64,000 nucleotides of DNA, from NCBI GenBank assembly GCA_026416955.1, contig JAOAEE010000013.1:124001-188000 (forward strand). Reading direction: 5' to 3'. Position 1 is the first letter of the stretch. Every line of letters starts with the position of its first letter. The notes under the pieces are model-generated. The model was not told the origin of the DNA. It saw only the letters and a program-made list of their open reading frames with translations, and did no database searches. Of this stretch, positions 8,133 through 16,915 are shown in pieces. Source of the DNA: Ignavibacteria bacterium. GTDB taxonomy: Bacteria; Bacteroidota; Ignavibacteria; Kapaibacteriales; UBA2268. The position numbers were made by a program, and so were the translations under genes.

Positions 8133-9143
8133 TTACTGTCGTTTCTCTTTGTTGTTGGACTTTGCTTGCTGTTTGTTTTCGGCTTCTTCCTGATATGCTT
8201 TGATGATTTTTGCAACTAATTTGTGGCGAACCACATCTCGTTCATCGAAGTAAACGAAACCAATTCCTTCAATATTTTGCAACAACTTGTTAGCATTTAT
8301 CAAACCACACTCTTCGGGATTTTGCAGGTCGATTTGAGTAATGTCGCCAGTTACAATAACTTTCGAGTTATTTCCCATTCTTGTAAGGAACATCTTCATT
8401 TGTGTTACAGTTGCGTTCTGTGCCTCGTCCAAAATAATAAAAGCATTACTTAAAGTTCTACCTCTCATATAAGCAAGCGGAATAATTTCAATAATATTAT
8501 TTTCAGAATAAGCTTTTAATTTTTCTGCACTGAGCATATAATAAAGAGCATCAGTCAAGGGCTTTAGATATGGGTCGAGTTTCTCCTTTAAATCTCCCGG
8601 CAAGAAACCTAAAGATTCACCAGTTTCAACTGCAGGGCGAGAAAGAATAATTTTTTCTACTTTATTTTTTTTCAATTCAGCAAGAGCCATTGCAACGGCT
8701 AAAAAGGTCTTTCCAGTACCAGCAGGACCTATTGCAAAAACAATATCATTTTCGGTAACTTTTTGGATATATTCTAATTGCTTAGCTGTCTTGGTTTTTA
8801 TGGGTCCTTTTACACTATGATAAACAACAATTTCATAGGATTTTGCACCTTTTGCCGAACTCGTTGAATATTTTGCTTCATCTTCGCTTAACAATTCTAA
8901 AACTGTTGCTAAATCATTCTCCGAAACTGTTCCGCTTCTTTTATGAATATATCCAAGCTCTTTAAAAATGGCCTCGATAGATTTAATTTCGCTAGGGTTA
9001 CCTTTCAGTATTATATTGCTACCCCTTAAAGTAATAAGAGTGTGGAATTTATTTTCTATTGCTTGTAATAATTGGTCGTTGTATCCTATAAAGTATAAAA
9101 AATCTTTATCTTCTAAGTGAATAGTTTTTTCTGTTTGTTCCAT
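8133..9143 (-). CDS. PhoH-like ATPase
   Basis: 336 residues with a KH-like N-terminal part (FHTLITLRGSNIILKG, residues ~33-48), Walker A GPAGTGKTF near 139, the AETGESLGFLPGDLKEK-type block conserved in PhoH (read here as VETGESLGFLPGDL), Walker B FIILDEAQNAT, and VTGDITQIDL. PhoH-like proteins are single-stranded RNA/DNA-dependent ATPases or helicases, often beside ybeY; ybeY is absent here. The Lys/Gln-rich tail is probably disordered. Start is an ATG with an AGGAGA-type site. First gene of the phoH-cdaA-pcm-miaA-dacB run. Confidence 0.93.
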   Translation of the reverse strand: MEQTEKTIHLEDKDFLYFIGYNDQLLQAIENKFHTLITLRGSNIILKGNPSEIKSIEAIFKELGYIHKRSGTVSENDLATVLELLSEDEAKYSTSSAKGAKSYEIVVYHSVKGPIKTKTAKQLEYIQKVTENDIVFAIGPAGTGKTFLAVAMALAELKKNKVEKIILSRPAVETGESLGFLPGDLKEKLDPYLKPLTDALYYMLSAEKLKAYSENNIIEIIPLAYMRGRTLSNAFIILDEAQNATVTQMKMFLTRMGNNSKVIVTGDITQIDLQNPEECGLINANKLLQNIEGIGFVYFDERDVVRHKLVAKIIKAYQEEAENKQQAKSNNKEKRQ

Positions 9144-9172
9144 TTCTCCTTTAATTTATTAAACATAAATAC

Positions 9173-9203
9173 AAAAGCCCCAATCGAAAGCGACGGGGCT
9201 TTT
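9173..9203 (-). terminator. Rho-independent terminator after the LysM protein gene
   Basis: Inverted repeat AAAAGCCCC...GGGGCTTTT with an inner TCG/CGA pair and an AAAG loop, 25 bp after the stop at 9228 and before phoH. On the minus strand the stem ends in TTTT. It separates the LysM/lipoprotein unit from the phoH operon. Confidence 0.8.
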
Positions 9204-9227
9204 GATAATTTGTTTTCCGAATATGAA

Positions 9228-10040
9228 CTATTTCTTAACACCAGTCTCTTTCTCTTCACCTTGTTTCTTTTGTTCTTCAATAGCTTGCCTTTTCATTCTC
9301 CAATACTTTCGTTCTGCTTTTATTTCATCTGTAGTTTTTGGTCCTGGTGCCGGGATTACTAACTGTTGTCCTGGATAAATAAGGTCGGGGTTCTTAATTA
9401 TGTTAGTGTTTGCTTGCCAAATTCTTGACCACATAAATGGGTCGCCAAAAATTTCAACTTTACCAGCAATGTTCCACAAGCAATCCCTGTTTTCTGCCCA
9501 AGTACCAACAGTATAGGTTTTTACTCTTCTTTCACGATACAATCCACGGATGTCCGATGCTAAAGAAATAATTTTATTATAGAATTCAGGAAGTATAGAA
9601 AGTTTATTCATTCTTAACTTATTCAACGAGGCTTCCAACTCTTCAACTTCTTTCCTTCTATCGGCCAGTTCGTCGTTCGAAAGTCTTTGCATTTCTCGGA
9701 CTTTACCTTCAATTTGGCCAAGTTTTTGCCTAAAGTTTTCAACATCATCTTTTGTATAAGGTTTTCCAGTTTCTGGATTAATTCCAAGTAGCCCCAAATA
9801 GCCATCCAGACAATCTTTTAGTCTTTTATTTGTTAGGTCGAGTTCTTGCTTAACTTTTTCAACATCATTTTCTAAAGCTTGAAGTTTCGATTGCAAATCG
9901 TTAACAATATTTTGAAACTCCAAAATACGCTGCTTGGCTTCCTCTTTGGTCAATTCCTCGTCGGGTTTCTGAGAAAAAGATAAAGAATAGGAAATGCATA
10001 CTACCAATAATAAACCCAAAATTTTCATTATTTTTTTCAT
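9228..10040 (-). CDS. Secreted coiled-coil protein with C-terminal LysM domain
   Basis: A signal peptide (residues 1-24, ending SYSLSFSQ) is followed by a long coiled coil (about residues 30-150, heptad-rich QNIVNDLQSKLQALENDVEK) and then a LysM-type domain: NRDCLWNIAGKVEIFGDPFMW and the closing NPDLIYPGQQLVIP (about residues 195-240). LysM binds peptidoglycan or related glycans, so this is probably a periplasmic cell-wall-associated protein. The last ~30 residues are highly charged. I moved the start to the third in-frame ATG (10040): GGAGG lies 8 bp before it, while the earlier ATGs overlap or crowd that site. It follows the small lipoprotein gene by 26 bp and probably works with it. Confidence 0.85.
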   Translation of the reverse strand: MKKIMKILGLLLVVCISYSLSFSQKPDEELTKEEAKQRILEFQNIVNDLQSKLQALENDVEKVKQELDLTNKRLKDCLDGYLGLLGINPETGKPYTKDDVENFRQKLGQIEGKVREMQRLSNDELADRRKEVEELEASLNKLRMNKLSILPEFYNKIISLASDIRGLYRERRVKTYTVGTWAENRDCLWNIAGKVEIFGDPFMWSRIWQANTNIIKNPDLIYPGQQLVIPAPGPKTTDEIKAERKYWRMKRQAIEEQKKQGEEKETGVKK

Positions 10041-10066
10041 AACCATAACCTCCATTTTTCTGAATT

Positions 10067-10414
10067 TTACTTTTTACGAGTTTTCTTTGATGGGGCTTCA
10101 ACTGGAGCAGGAGTTGGTTCTACATATTTCCAATCTGGCCAAACATCGGGCCATTTTGCAAGTTTGTCCTTTACAAACTGTGTTTTTTCCTCGCAATCTT
10201 TCAGTTCGGCTTTACGTGCATTCAATTCCCTTTCAAGTCTCGATTTTTCATCTTTCTTCTTGTTTAGTGCTTCGGTTAATGAACTTTGTTGTTTTCTCAA
10301 TTCACGCAATTGCATCAACTGCTCTTGCGTAATTTTGTTCGAGCAACTTGATAAAACAAATCCCAAGAATGCAACAAAAAACACTAATGATAAAACCTTA
10401 ATGACTTTAAGCAT
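10067..10414 (-). CDS. Small coiled-coil lipoprotein
   Basis: 115 residues. The N-terminus is a lipoprotein signal with lipobox LSSC (FVLSSCSNK, Cys near 22). Next comes a heptad-rich helix (about 28-75), then WPDVWPDWKYVEPTPAP and a basic tail KKTRKK. The Pro-rich and Lys/Arg end could reach toward peptidoglycan or nucleate contacts with the LysM neighbour; this is inference. The track ORF starts upstream of a perfect AGGAGG; the ATG at 10414, 6 bp after that site, is the true start. No family recognised. Probably an operon with the LysM gene downstream. Confidence 0.8.
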   Translation of the reverse strand: MLKVIKVLSLVFFVAFLGFVLSSCSNKITQEQLMQLRELRKQQSSLTEALNKKKDEKSRLERELNARKAELKDCEEKTQFVKDKLAKWPDVWPDWKYVEPTPAPVEAPSKKTRKK

Positions 10415-10486
10415 AAAAAACCTCCTAATAATACATCCAAAGTTACATTCAAAATTAATAAAAAAATGTAATATTCTCAAAAATTT

Positions 10487-13400
10487 TTAATCAAAATCAA
10501 ATTTATATATTAATATTGAGAATTTCTTGTTGCTGTTGCAAAGCTCAAGGATATATGTTCCTGTTTTTGCACCAGAAAGGGAAATTCTTGTCGAATTCCC
10601 TATAATAATACCATTTGAAAGTTCACGCCCCAGAATATCAATTATTCGATATGTAAAATAAGAGGGACTTTTACAAATAATGGAAAACTCTTCTTCAAAT
10701 GGATTTGGATGTACTTCAATCAAATCTGTATTACTTTGACAAACAAGAGAAGGAGTTATGGTCGTAAAATTCCACACATCTGACCAAGGCCCGAGTCCAA
10801 CATTGTTTTTACCACAAACTCGCCAGTAATACTTTGTATTTTCTTTCAAGGAGTTAATATGCTTATACAATGTTGCTTGCAATGTTCTTTCAATAATTAG
10901 ACTATCAAAACTTGGTTTTTCGCTAAGTTGAAAGATATATTCTTCGACATTATCAATTTGTTGCCACCTAAAAGTTGGTTTCAAGGCAATATTAATAGAA
11001 TTGTTTTCCGGAGAAGTAAGTTGGATTATTTGGGGCAAAGTATTTGTTTGAAATTCGAAAACATCAGACCATTCGCCTTGTCCATCTACATTTTTCGCTT
11101 TAACTCTCCAATAATATGAACTCCCCGGGGTTAAATAGTTTGGTTGGACAATATAAAATGTATCCCGAAGGTTTGCCTTTGCTATTACAATATTTTTGAA
11201 ATCAATATCCTTCGAAACTTGTAGTTCAAAAGTGTATTCTACATCCCACTTAACCGAAAATGAAGGGCGACCCCATACAAGACGAGGAGTTAAACTTAGC
11301 TTTACCGTTTTATTAGTTGGGGAAAACAAGGATACCTTCGATGGGATTGGGTTTCCAACAAAAAAACTAAAAGTTCCACTCCATAAAGATGTGTCATTAC
11401 TTGAAATAGCTCTTACTTTCCAAAAATAAAGTTTCGACTTGCTCAACCCAACTACTAAGGCACTGTCTTTGTCGGTCAGAACTTTTTTAGGATTTGCAAA
11501 AAGAGAATTATCATCAACTAAAATTTCGTATTTTTCTGCACCTTCTACTTTACTCCAATAGAAAGTGAGGTTTTCTGGCAGATTAAATTGCAAATTTTTT
11601 GGATAAATACACTGTGGAGTACTTATCTTGGATTTTGTTAAATCTTGATTGTACTTTACAAGATAGTATCTATTTGGAGGAATATTTCTATAAGTTCTTG
11701 AGAATCCATTAGGATAAACAATAATTAAACTGTCAATTTTTTCATTTCTACCGATACCAAAATGAATTGCATTTGAATTTTGTGAACAACGATTCCCAGA
11801 AATACTACCCATTAATTCGCGATAATATTTATTACTTCCACAAAAAAGATATAACTTAGTTCCATAACAATCCATATTTACTCTATTTTCAGGATTTCCA
11901 CGTAAACGAAAACCTACCCAATTTCCTTTTCTTTCCAAGTCGTTTCTAAACAATCGTACACCTTCGTGGGAACTTGCAACAAGCAAATCAAGGTCACCAT
12001 CGTTATCAAAGTCTATCCTAACTGCATTCCAAGGACCGTGAACAATACAACCAACTTCCCAAGTTTTATCTAAGAGTTTATATCTTGGAGGTCCAGAATT
12101 AAAATATATTCTTCCGGGACGCTTTGGTTCACCTCCTTCACCTTCGGCACGGTAAGAAATTTGACCGTGCCAAATATCCAAGTACCCATCTAAATCGAAA
12201 TCTCCCCAAGTAACACCAGCGTTCATTTCATAAAATTTTAAACCCATTTCTTTGTGCACCTCTTGAAATCGAAAGGTTGGAGGTCCAAGATTTTTAAATA
12301 TCAAAGAAGGATTTGAGTACATTCCACGCCAATCTGGGTGTCCAAGATTACCAACCGCAAGGTCCGGAAATCCATCATTGTTAAAGTCTCCCCACTCGCA
12401 ACCCATACCGTGGCCAAAATAATTTGTAGCAGAAGTTGGTACACCCTGAACCCCAGTAACGTCTCCAACATTTGTAAATGTCCCATTCCCATTATTTCGT
12501 AGTAGTAGGTCGCGTACCAATCTGTAATTAGCAACAAATATGTCAATTAATCCATCATTATTGTAATCACAAGCATTCGCTCCATAGCAATCGTAGTAAC
12601 CCAGTGAACTAGTATTGGGGTTATAAATTTCATAGTTCAATAGCCCTGAACTTTTCGTAACGTTTTTAAATTTCCCATCTTGTTCCTGAAACCATAACTG
12701 GTCTGGGAAATATCTTTCAACATAATTCCCCGATACATTAAGACCTACTCTGTTGTTTGCCAAGAATAAATCCAAACGCCCATCATTGTTAAAATCAGAC
12801 CAAAGTGGAGTAATACAACTATAAGGATTTGGTATAGAATCTTGGGACCAAGGGTTGTTTACCTTGAAATCCTCTGCTGGGCTTGGGTAAGGAAGTTTAA
12901 AAATTTGTCTCGGGTTGAGAACTGTAAATGTACCATTTCCATTATTCTTGTAAACCCTATCAAGGGAATAAACCATTTTAGAATTTTCATCATAATTTCC
13001 ATTTCTAAGAGCATAACAATCAATAAAACCATCATTGTCAAAGTCGCCCCAAGAAGTCATCGAAGCAGTGATATTAAATTGGTTAGATACATTTCTAAAT
13101 TTTCCATTCCCTAAATTTTGGAAAAAGTAACTTCCAATGGCAATATCGTCCAACCCATCATTATTCCAATCAACAACACTTACATCACTGCTACGAATAT
13201 AATTTCCATTCCCATCAATTATTCCAACATCTTTTGTAACATCAAAAAAAGTTGGAACAAAAGGTCCAGCGGAAGAACTATCTTTTGGGTAAAGATACTC
13301 GACTAATAGCCGAACAAGAAAATCACCGTTTGCGATATAATAATTTCCAGGACCACCTAATGAGTTGTTTTCAAATGGGTTCATCAAAAAAGAAGAATAA

Positions 13401-13849
13401 GGCTCTGATATTCCGTCGTTATCAACAGCAAACCAAGGTCCAGTTTCGTTCAATCTGTGTTGGACTACAACTCTATCTAAACCACCAATTAAAATATTTT
13501 CTACATTAAATTCGTACCAACCGGGTTTTCCGGGATAGTTAAAAATTATTGGTTCTGTAAGTTGATTAAAATGAATTACCCAAAAAGTTGGTGGTAAATA
13601 ACCTTCCGATGGATCTCCAGAGATATAGATTGTGTCCACATTAGGAGTGCTCCCAACAAAATATATTTGAAGTTTCTTCAAAATACAGGGACCAGAAGGT
13701 TTAAGGATTTTACTTTCTTCCCAAAAATACCTTTCAGAATATCCAGTTGAACGAGGTTGACCATTGTCATTTTTGACGATAACATCAAGTGAAAAACATT
13801 GATTGTAAAATAATATCATTAACCCCAAAAAAACTATTATCTTTCTCAT
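10487..13849 (-). CDS. T9SS surface protein: FG-GAP/VCBS repeats, ASPIC/UnbV and fibronectin III domains
   Basis: 1120 residues. Signal peptide (1-21), then about seven FG-GAP/VCBS blades at roughly 195-640, each with a calcium-loop-like DxNxDG motif (DWNNDGLDD, DFNNDGFPD, DFDNDGDLD), likely forming a beta-propeller. A UnbV/ASPIC domain follows (NRVNMDCYGTKLYLF to IDSLIIVYPNG), then three FnIII-like repeats with the YYWRVxAKN signature, and a sorting domain from HPNPFEEEFS to the end. The protein should be exported by Sec, then anchored outside by T9SS. The GTG start in the track would overlap the SAM hydrolase gene; ATG at 13849 starts cleanly at the signal peptide. Function probably adhesion or substrate binding; ligand unknown. 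Confidence 0.88.
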   Translation of the reverse strand: MRKIIVFLGLMILFYNQCFSLDVIVKNDNGQPRSTGYSERYFWEESKILKPSGPCILKKLQIYFVGSTPNVDTIYISGDPSEGYLPPTFWVIHFNQLTEPIIFNYPGKPGWYEFNVENILIGGLDRVVVQHRLNETGPWFAVDNDGISEPYSSFLMNPFENNSLGGPGNYYIANGDFLVRLLVEYLYPKDSSSAGPFVPTFFDVTKDVGIIDGNGNYIRSSDVSVVDWNNDGLDDIAIGSYFFQNLGNGKFRNVSNQFNITASMTSWGDFDNDGFIDCYALRNGNYDENSKMVYSLDRVYKNNGNGTFTVLNPRQIFKLPYPSPAEDFKVNNPWSQDSIPNPYSCITPLWSDFNNDGRLDLFLANNRVGLNVSGNYVERYFPDQLWFQEQDGKFKNVTKSSGLLNYEIYNPNTSSLGYYDCYGANACDYNNDGLIDIFVANYRLVRDLLLRNNGNGTFTNVGDVTGVQGVPTSATNYFGHGMGCEWGDFNNDGFPDLAVGNLGHPDWRGMYSNPSLIFKNLGPPTFRFQEVHKEMGLKFYEMNAGVTWGDFDLDGYLDIWHGQISYRAEGEGGEPKRPGRIYFNSGPPRYKLLDKTWEVGCIVHGPWNAVRIDFDNDGDLDLLVASSHEGVRLFRNDLERKGNWVGFRLRGNPENRVNMDCYGTKLYLFCGSNKYYRELMGSISGNRCSQNSNAIHFGIGRNEKIDSLIIVYPNGFSRTYRNIPPNRYYLVKYNQDLTKSKISTPQCIYPKNLQFNLPENLTFYWSKVEGAEKYEILVDDNSLFANPKKVLTDKDSALVVGLSKSKLYFWKVRAISSNDTSLWSGTFSFFVGNPIPSKVSLFSPTNKTVKLSLTPRLVWGRPSFSVKWDVEYTFELQVSKDIDFKNIVIAKANLRDTFYIVQPNYLTPGSSYYWRVKAKNVDGQGEWSDVFEFQTNTLPQIIQLTSPENNSINIALKPTFRWQQIDNVEEYIFQLSEKPSFDSLIIERTLQATLYKHINSLKENTKYYWRVCGKNNVGLGPWSDVWNFTTITPSLVCQSNTDLIEVHPNPFEEEFSIICKSPSYFTYRIIDILGRELSNGIIIGNSTRISLSGAKTGTYILELCNSNKKFSILIYKFDFD

Positions 13850-13877
13850 AAGTCTTGAAAAATGGTTAGACAAACTA

Positions 13878-14711
13878 TTAAACAAATTGCTCAAAAATGC
13901 CGACCTTTTTTGCACAAATTAACTGACCAATATATGCCCCTATTTGCTTAGCAGCGTTTCCATTTCTTACACCAATCTCTAAGAAACCGCTGCTTCCAAT
14001 ATATGCAAGAAACTCACCTTCTTCCACATCTGAATATGTCATACTTATGTTTTTTATCTTGGTATGCCCAATTTCGAATTTCCATTTTAAGTCTTGTTTC
14101 AAAATATTATGCATATTCAAACCGAGAGACCGAGCACTAAGAGATGTTATAATATTGCCAAATCTATCAATATGAACAACCTCACCAATTAAGTTACCAA
14201 AACTATCGAAATAACATTTTAATGAAGGAAGTTGAACAAGTTTACTGGGGTTTATCTCTTCTCCGAACTCCGCTAAATCAATATTCATTGCAAGATAAGC
14301 AGAAAGAGGAGCAAAAATATCTCGGCCGTGAAAAGTTTTACTTGGATTTTCCAATTGATATTTCTCATTCGAAAAGATATGAACCTTTGGATTTTTATGG
14401 TTTTGTAAAACATAGGAAAGAACTCCGTTATCGGGAGCGACAAAGTAATTTTTACCTACTTTGGCACACAAAGCATATCTATTTGAACCAACTCCTGGGT
14501 CTACAACTACAACAAAAATTGTCCCTTCTGGAAAATAATTAACAGATGTCATCAAAATAAAAGCTGCTTGTCTTATATTCCCCGGTTGAATAGAATGAGT
14601 AACATCAATTATTTCAACATTTGGATTAATTGAAAAAATTGTACCCTTCATTATCCCTACATAGTTATCATCTATTCCAAAGTCGGTTAGTAAAGCAATC
14701 ACTCTTTTCAT
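13878..14711 (-). CDS. SAM hydrolase / S-adenosyl-L-methionine hydroxide adenosyltransferase (DUF62)
   Basis: Family members split SAM with water (hydroxide) into adenosine and methionine; relatives are fluorinases and chlorinases. The 277 residues open with IALLTDFGIDDNYVG, then DVTHSIQPGNIRQAAF, FVVVVDPGVGS, FVAPDNGVLSYVL and FHGRDIFAPLSAYLA, the diagnostic blocks of the fold, and close with the small C-terminal barrel (IGSSGFLEIGVRNGNAA). Physiological role in bacteria is unclear. Divergent from the TPR gene at 14824 across a 112-bp AT-rich spacer that must hold both promoters. Confidence 0.93.
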   Translation of the reverse strand: MKRVIALLTDFGIDDNYVGIMKGTIFSINPNVEIIDVTHSIQPGNIRQAAFILMTSVNYFPEGTIFVVVVDPGVGSNRYALCAKVGKNYFVAPDNGVLSYVLQNHKNPKVHIFSNEKYQLENPSKTFHGRDIFAPLSAYLAMNIDLAEFGEEINPSKLVQLPSLKCYFDSFGNLIGEVVHIDRFGNIITSLSARSLGLNMHNILKQDLKWKFEIGHTKIKNISMTYSDVEEGEFLAYIGSSGFLEIGVRNGNAAKQIGAYIGQLICAKKVGIFEQFV

Positions 14712-14823
14712 AAAATAATTTCTTTATTCTAACTTAAATCTAAATATAAATTTAATATTTTTAATGAATTCATCATAAAGAAATTTTATTAAATTTACTT
14801 TGTTTTGGTTATCATTATTTGAA

Positions 14824-16296
14824 ATGGTTAAGAAGATTTTTTTTGTATTCGTTTTTTTCTTTCTTTTTCTAACTTTATATTTCAAATTATTTTCCCAAGT
14901 TAACTATCAAAAAATGCAAATCAACCCATTGAATAGACTGACAATATTTTTCACAGACCTACCATTAACCTACAATTCATATTTGAATTCGGAAAAAACC
15001 ATTATCTCGCTTGTTATTAATGATGTTAACACTAAATTAAAAGAAGACTCGGTGGTTTCGGATGGTATAATAAAAAAAGCAGAACTAAAAAAATTTGCTA
15101 ACCATATTGAAATTAACATTTATCTAAAGTCGCCAAGAGGTTACTCTATATCTCCTTTGGAATTTTCGCGTGCCTTAATGCTGGAGGTTTTTGACTGGAA
15201 CTCTTTATCGCAAGCAGAGGACAATTACCGTATGGGCCAATTATCTCTTGGAGACAATCTTGCAGTTGCCAGAAAATATTTCGAACTTGCATTCCAAGAG
15301 CCAATTGCAAACGCAGGCTTCTTTCTAGGATACCTATACCTAAAAGCAAACTTACCAGACCAAGCCAAACAAATACTTTCAAAAGCTGAAAATCTTGGTT
15401 GTAATATCCCAGACATTTTCTCTGCTTTAGCGCAATGCTATTATTTGCTAAACGATAGAAACAATTATGAAAAATACAAATCAAAATTCCTTTCCGAACA
15501 AAAAGTTGCCAATTTTAAGTTTATCGAGATACATCCAGAATTAAAAGACTCCATTTTTAAGGAATTTCCTTCACTTTTCGTAGAACAAAAGAAAGAATTT
15601 TCACAAGACTCCATCAAAACATTAGACACAATAAAAATTTCGGAACCAACTATACGAAATGAAAAAAGTTCGAGAGAAACGCAAGAAAAGTATTCTTTTA
15701 TTGAAAAGATACTCGTATTTCTTTTAGTTTCAATACTAGTAGTTACTATATTACTTATCTCACTATATTTTAAATGGAAAAAAGAAAAAAAATTGCTTTT
15801 AATTAAAAAGAAATTCGAAAATGAATTAGTAAAGCAAAGGCAAAAAGCAATACCCAATAAATTTGCTACCCAAACCTACAAAAAAACAGAGGAATTCAGT
15901 AAAAATGAAATAGAAGAGAAAAAACAAGAACCAGAAAAATATATCAATCCAGAGATAAAAGCATTAGCAGAACAAATTATCGACTCGAAAAAAGCAGAAT
16001 TAGCCCAAGAAATAACCGAAGAAGAAAGTTCAAAGCAATTTCGAAAAAAATACCCACCACGAGTCGAAATAGCAATGCAAATTCAAAAGGAACAAGCGGA
16101 ACTGATAAAGAAAAAAGTAGATAGTTTAGAAATATCTGAGCTTCCCACTGGACAAGATAAATTGGAAGACTTTGCCAAAAAATTTGGAATCAGCAAAACA
16201 TCTCTACTCGCAAAAATAAATATTGAAGCAATTGAGAAAAATAAGGACCTTTATAAAGAGTTATACGAAAAATTCTTTCAAAAGAAGAATGATTAA
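14824..16296 (+). CDS. Signal-peptide TPR protein with a single membrane anchor
   Basis: 490 residues, no family recognised. Signal peptide-like start (VKKIFFVFVFFFLFLTLYFKLF), a beta-rich N-terminal domain (about 25-110), TPR-like helices at about 115-225 (PIANAGFFLGYLYLKANLPDQA), then a membrane segment near 290-312 (ILVFLLVSILVVTILLISLY) and a charged Lys/Glu-rich C-terminal region of about 175 residues that should lie in the cytoplasm. The track start is a TTG; the ATG at 14824 gives a proper signal sequence. First gene of an apparent operon with 16343 and the PorV-like barrel at 16912. A periplasm-to-cytoplasm sensor or scaffold is possible, but that is inference. Confidence 0.75.
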   Translation: MVKKIFFVFVFFFLFLTLYFKLFSQVNYQKMQINPLNRLTIFFTDLPLTYNSYLNSEKTIISLVINDVNTKLKEDSVVSDGIIKKAELKKFANHIEINIYLKSPRGYSISPLEFSRALMLEVFDWNSLSQAEDNYRMGQLSLGDNLAVARKYFELAFQEPIANAGFFLGYLYLKANLPDQAKQILSKAENLGCNIPDIFSALAQCYYLLNDRNNYEKYKSKFLSEQKVANFKFIEIHPELKDSIFKEFPSLFVEQKKEFSQDSIKTLDTIKISEPTIRNEKSSRETQEKYSFIEKILVFLLVSILVVTILLISLYFKWKKEKKLLLIKKKFENELVKQRQKAIPNKFATQTYKKTEEFSKNEIEEKKQEPEKYINPEIKALAEQIIDSKKAELAQEITEEESSKQFRKKYPPRVEIAMQIQKEQAELIKKKVDSLEISELPTGQDKLEDFAKKFGISKTSLLAKINIEAIEKNKDLYKELYEKFFQKKND

Positions 16297-16342
16297 ACTA
16301 AAATCGAAAAACATTTGTCTTTATCTTTTGAATATTGAAATA

Positions 16343-16915
16343 ATGGAGCAAATGAGTTATCGAAATATTTTTACAAAATTTATTATTTCAATTTTAATTT
16401 TCTTTATCTATAATTTGCCTAATTATAGCCAAATACAAGAATATTATTATCCATTGTTTTACGAAAAAGGTTTTAATTTTCCCCTTCCCTACCACTCCGA
16501 TTCTTGTCTTTACTTTCCAGAAACAATTTTCACAACAGGTACTATTCCAATTGGCATAAAGATTGCTCAACCCGAGATTAAGAAAATTCCAAGAAGAAAT
16601 AATGGAAAATATAACGACATTAGGACAGACTACGACACGACAAGTTCGAAAGGGAACAAAATTCTATCTATTAGAGAAACCGAGAAGGGAGATAAAATGG
16701 CAGTGTACTTGCAAATAGAAAATATGGATAAAAATATTAATATTGTAATTTATAACTTGCTTGGGAAAAAGGTATTGGATGTTTACGATGGCAAACCCAA
16801 AGACCCTTCGCAACCTTATGAATTTTCTACAAATGAACTTCCAAAAGGAATATTTCTTCTTGTAGTTTTTGGCGAAAATTTTCGTTTAAGAGAAAAATTA
16901 GTAATTGCAAAATGA
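16343..16915 (+). CDS. Small secreted protein with T9SS-like C-terminal domain
   Basis: 190 residues: signal peptide (FIISILIFFIYNLPNYSQ), a short unrecognised middle of about 75 residues (proline and basic, PEIKKIPRRNNGKYND), then a domain like a T9SS sorting domain from about residue 105: VYLQIENMDKNINIVIYNLLGKK to LPKGIFLLVVFGENF and LVIAK. It lacks the PNP motif and has almost no cargo in front of the sorting-like domain. Start is uncertain: ATGs at 16289, 16343 and 16352 are possible; 16343 keeps the signal peptide and avoids overlap with the TPR gene. It overlaps the next gene by ATGA, so the two are translationally coupled. Confidence 0.68.
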   Translation: MEQMSYRNIFTKFIISILIFFIYNLPNYSQIQEYYYPLFYEKGFNFPLPYHSDSCLYFPETIFTTGTIPIGIKIAQPEIKKIPRRNNGKYNDIRTDYDTTSSKGNKILSIRETEKGDKMAVYLQIENMDKNINIVIYNLLGKKVLDVYDGKPKDPSQPYEFSTNELPKGIFLLVVFGENFRLREKLVIAK

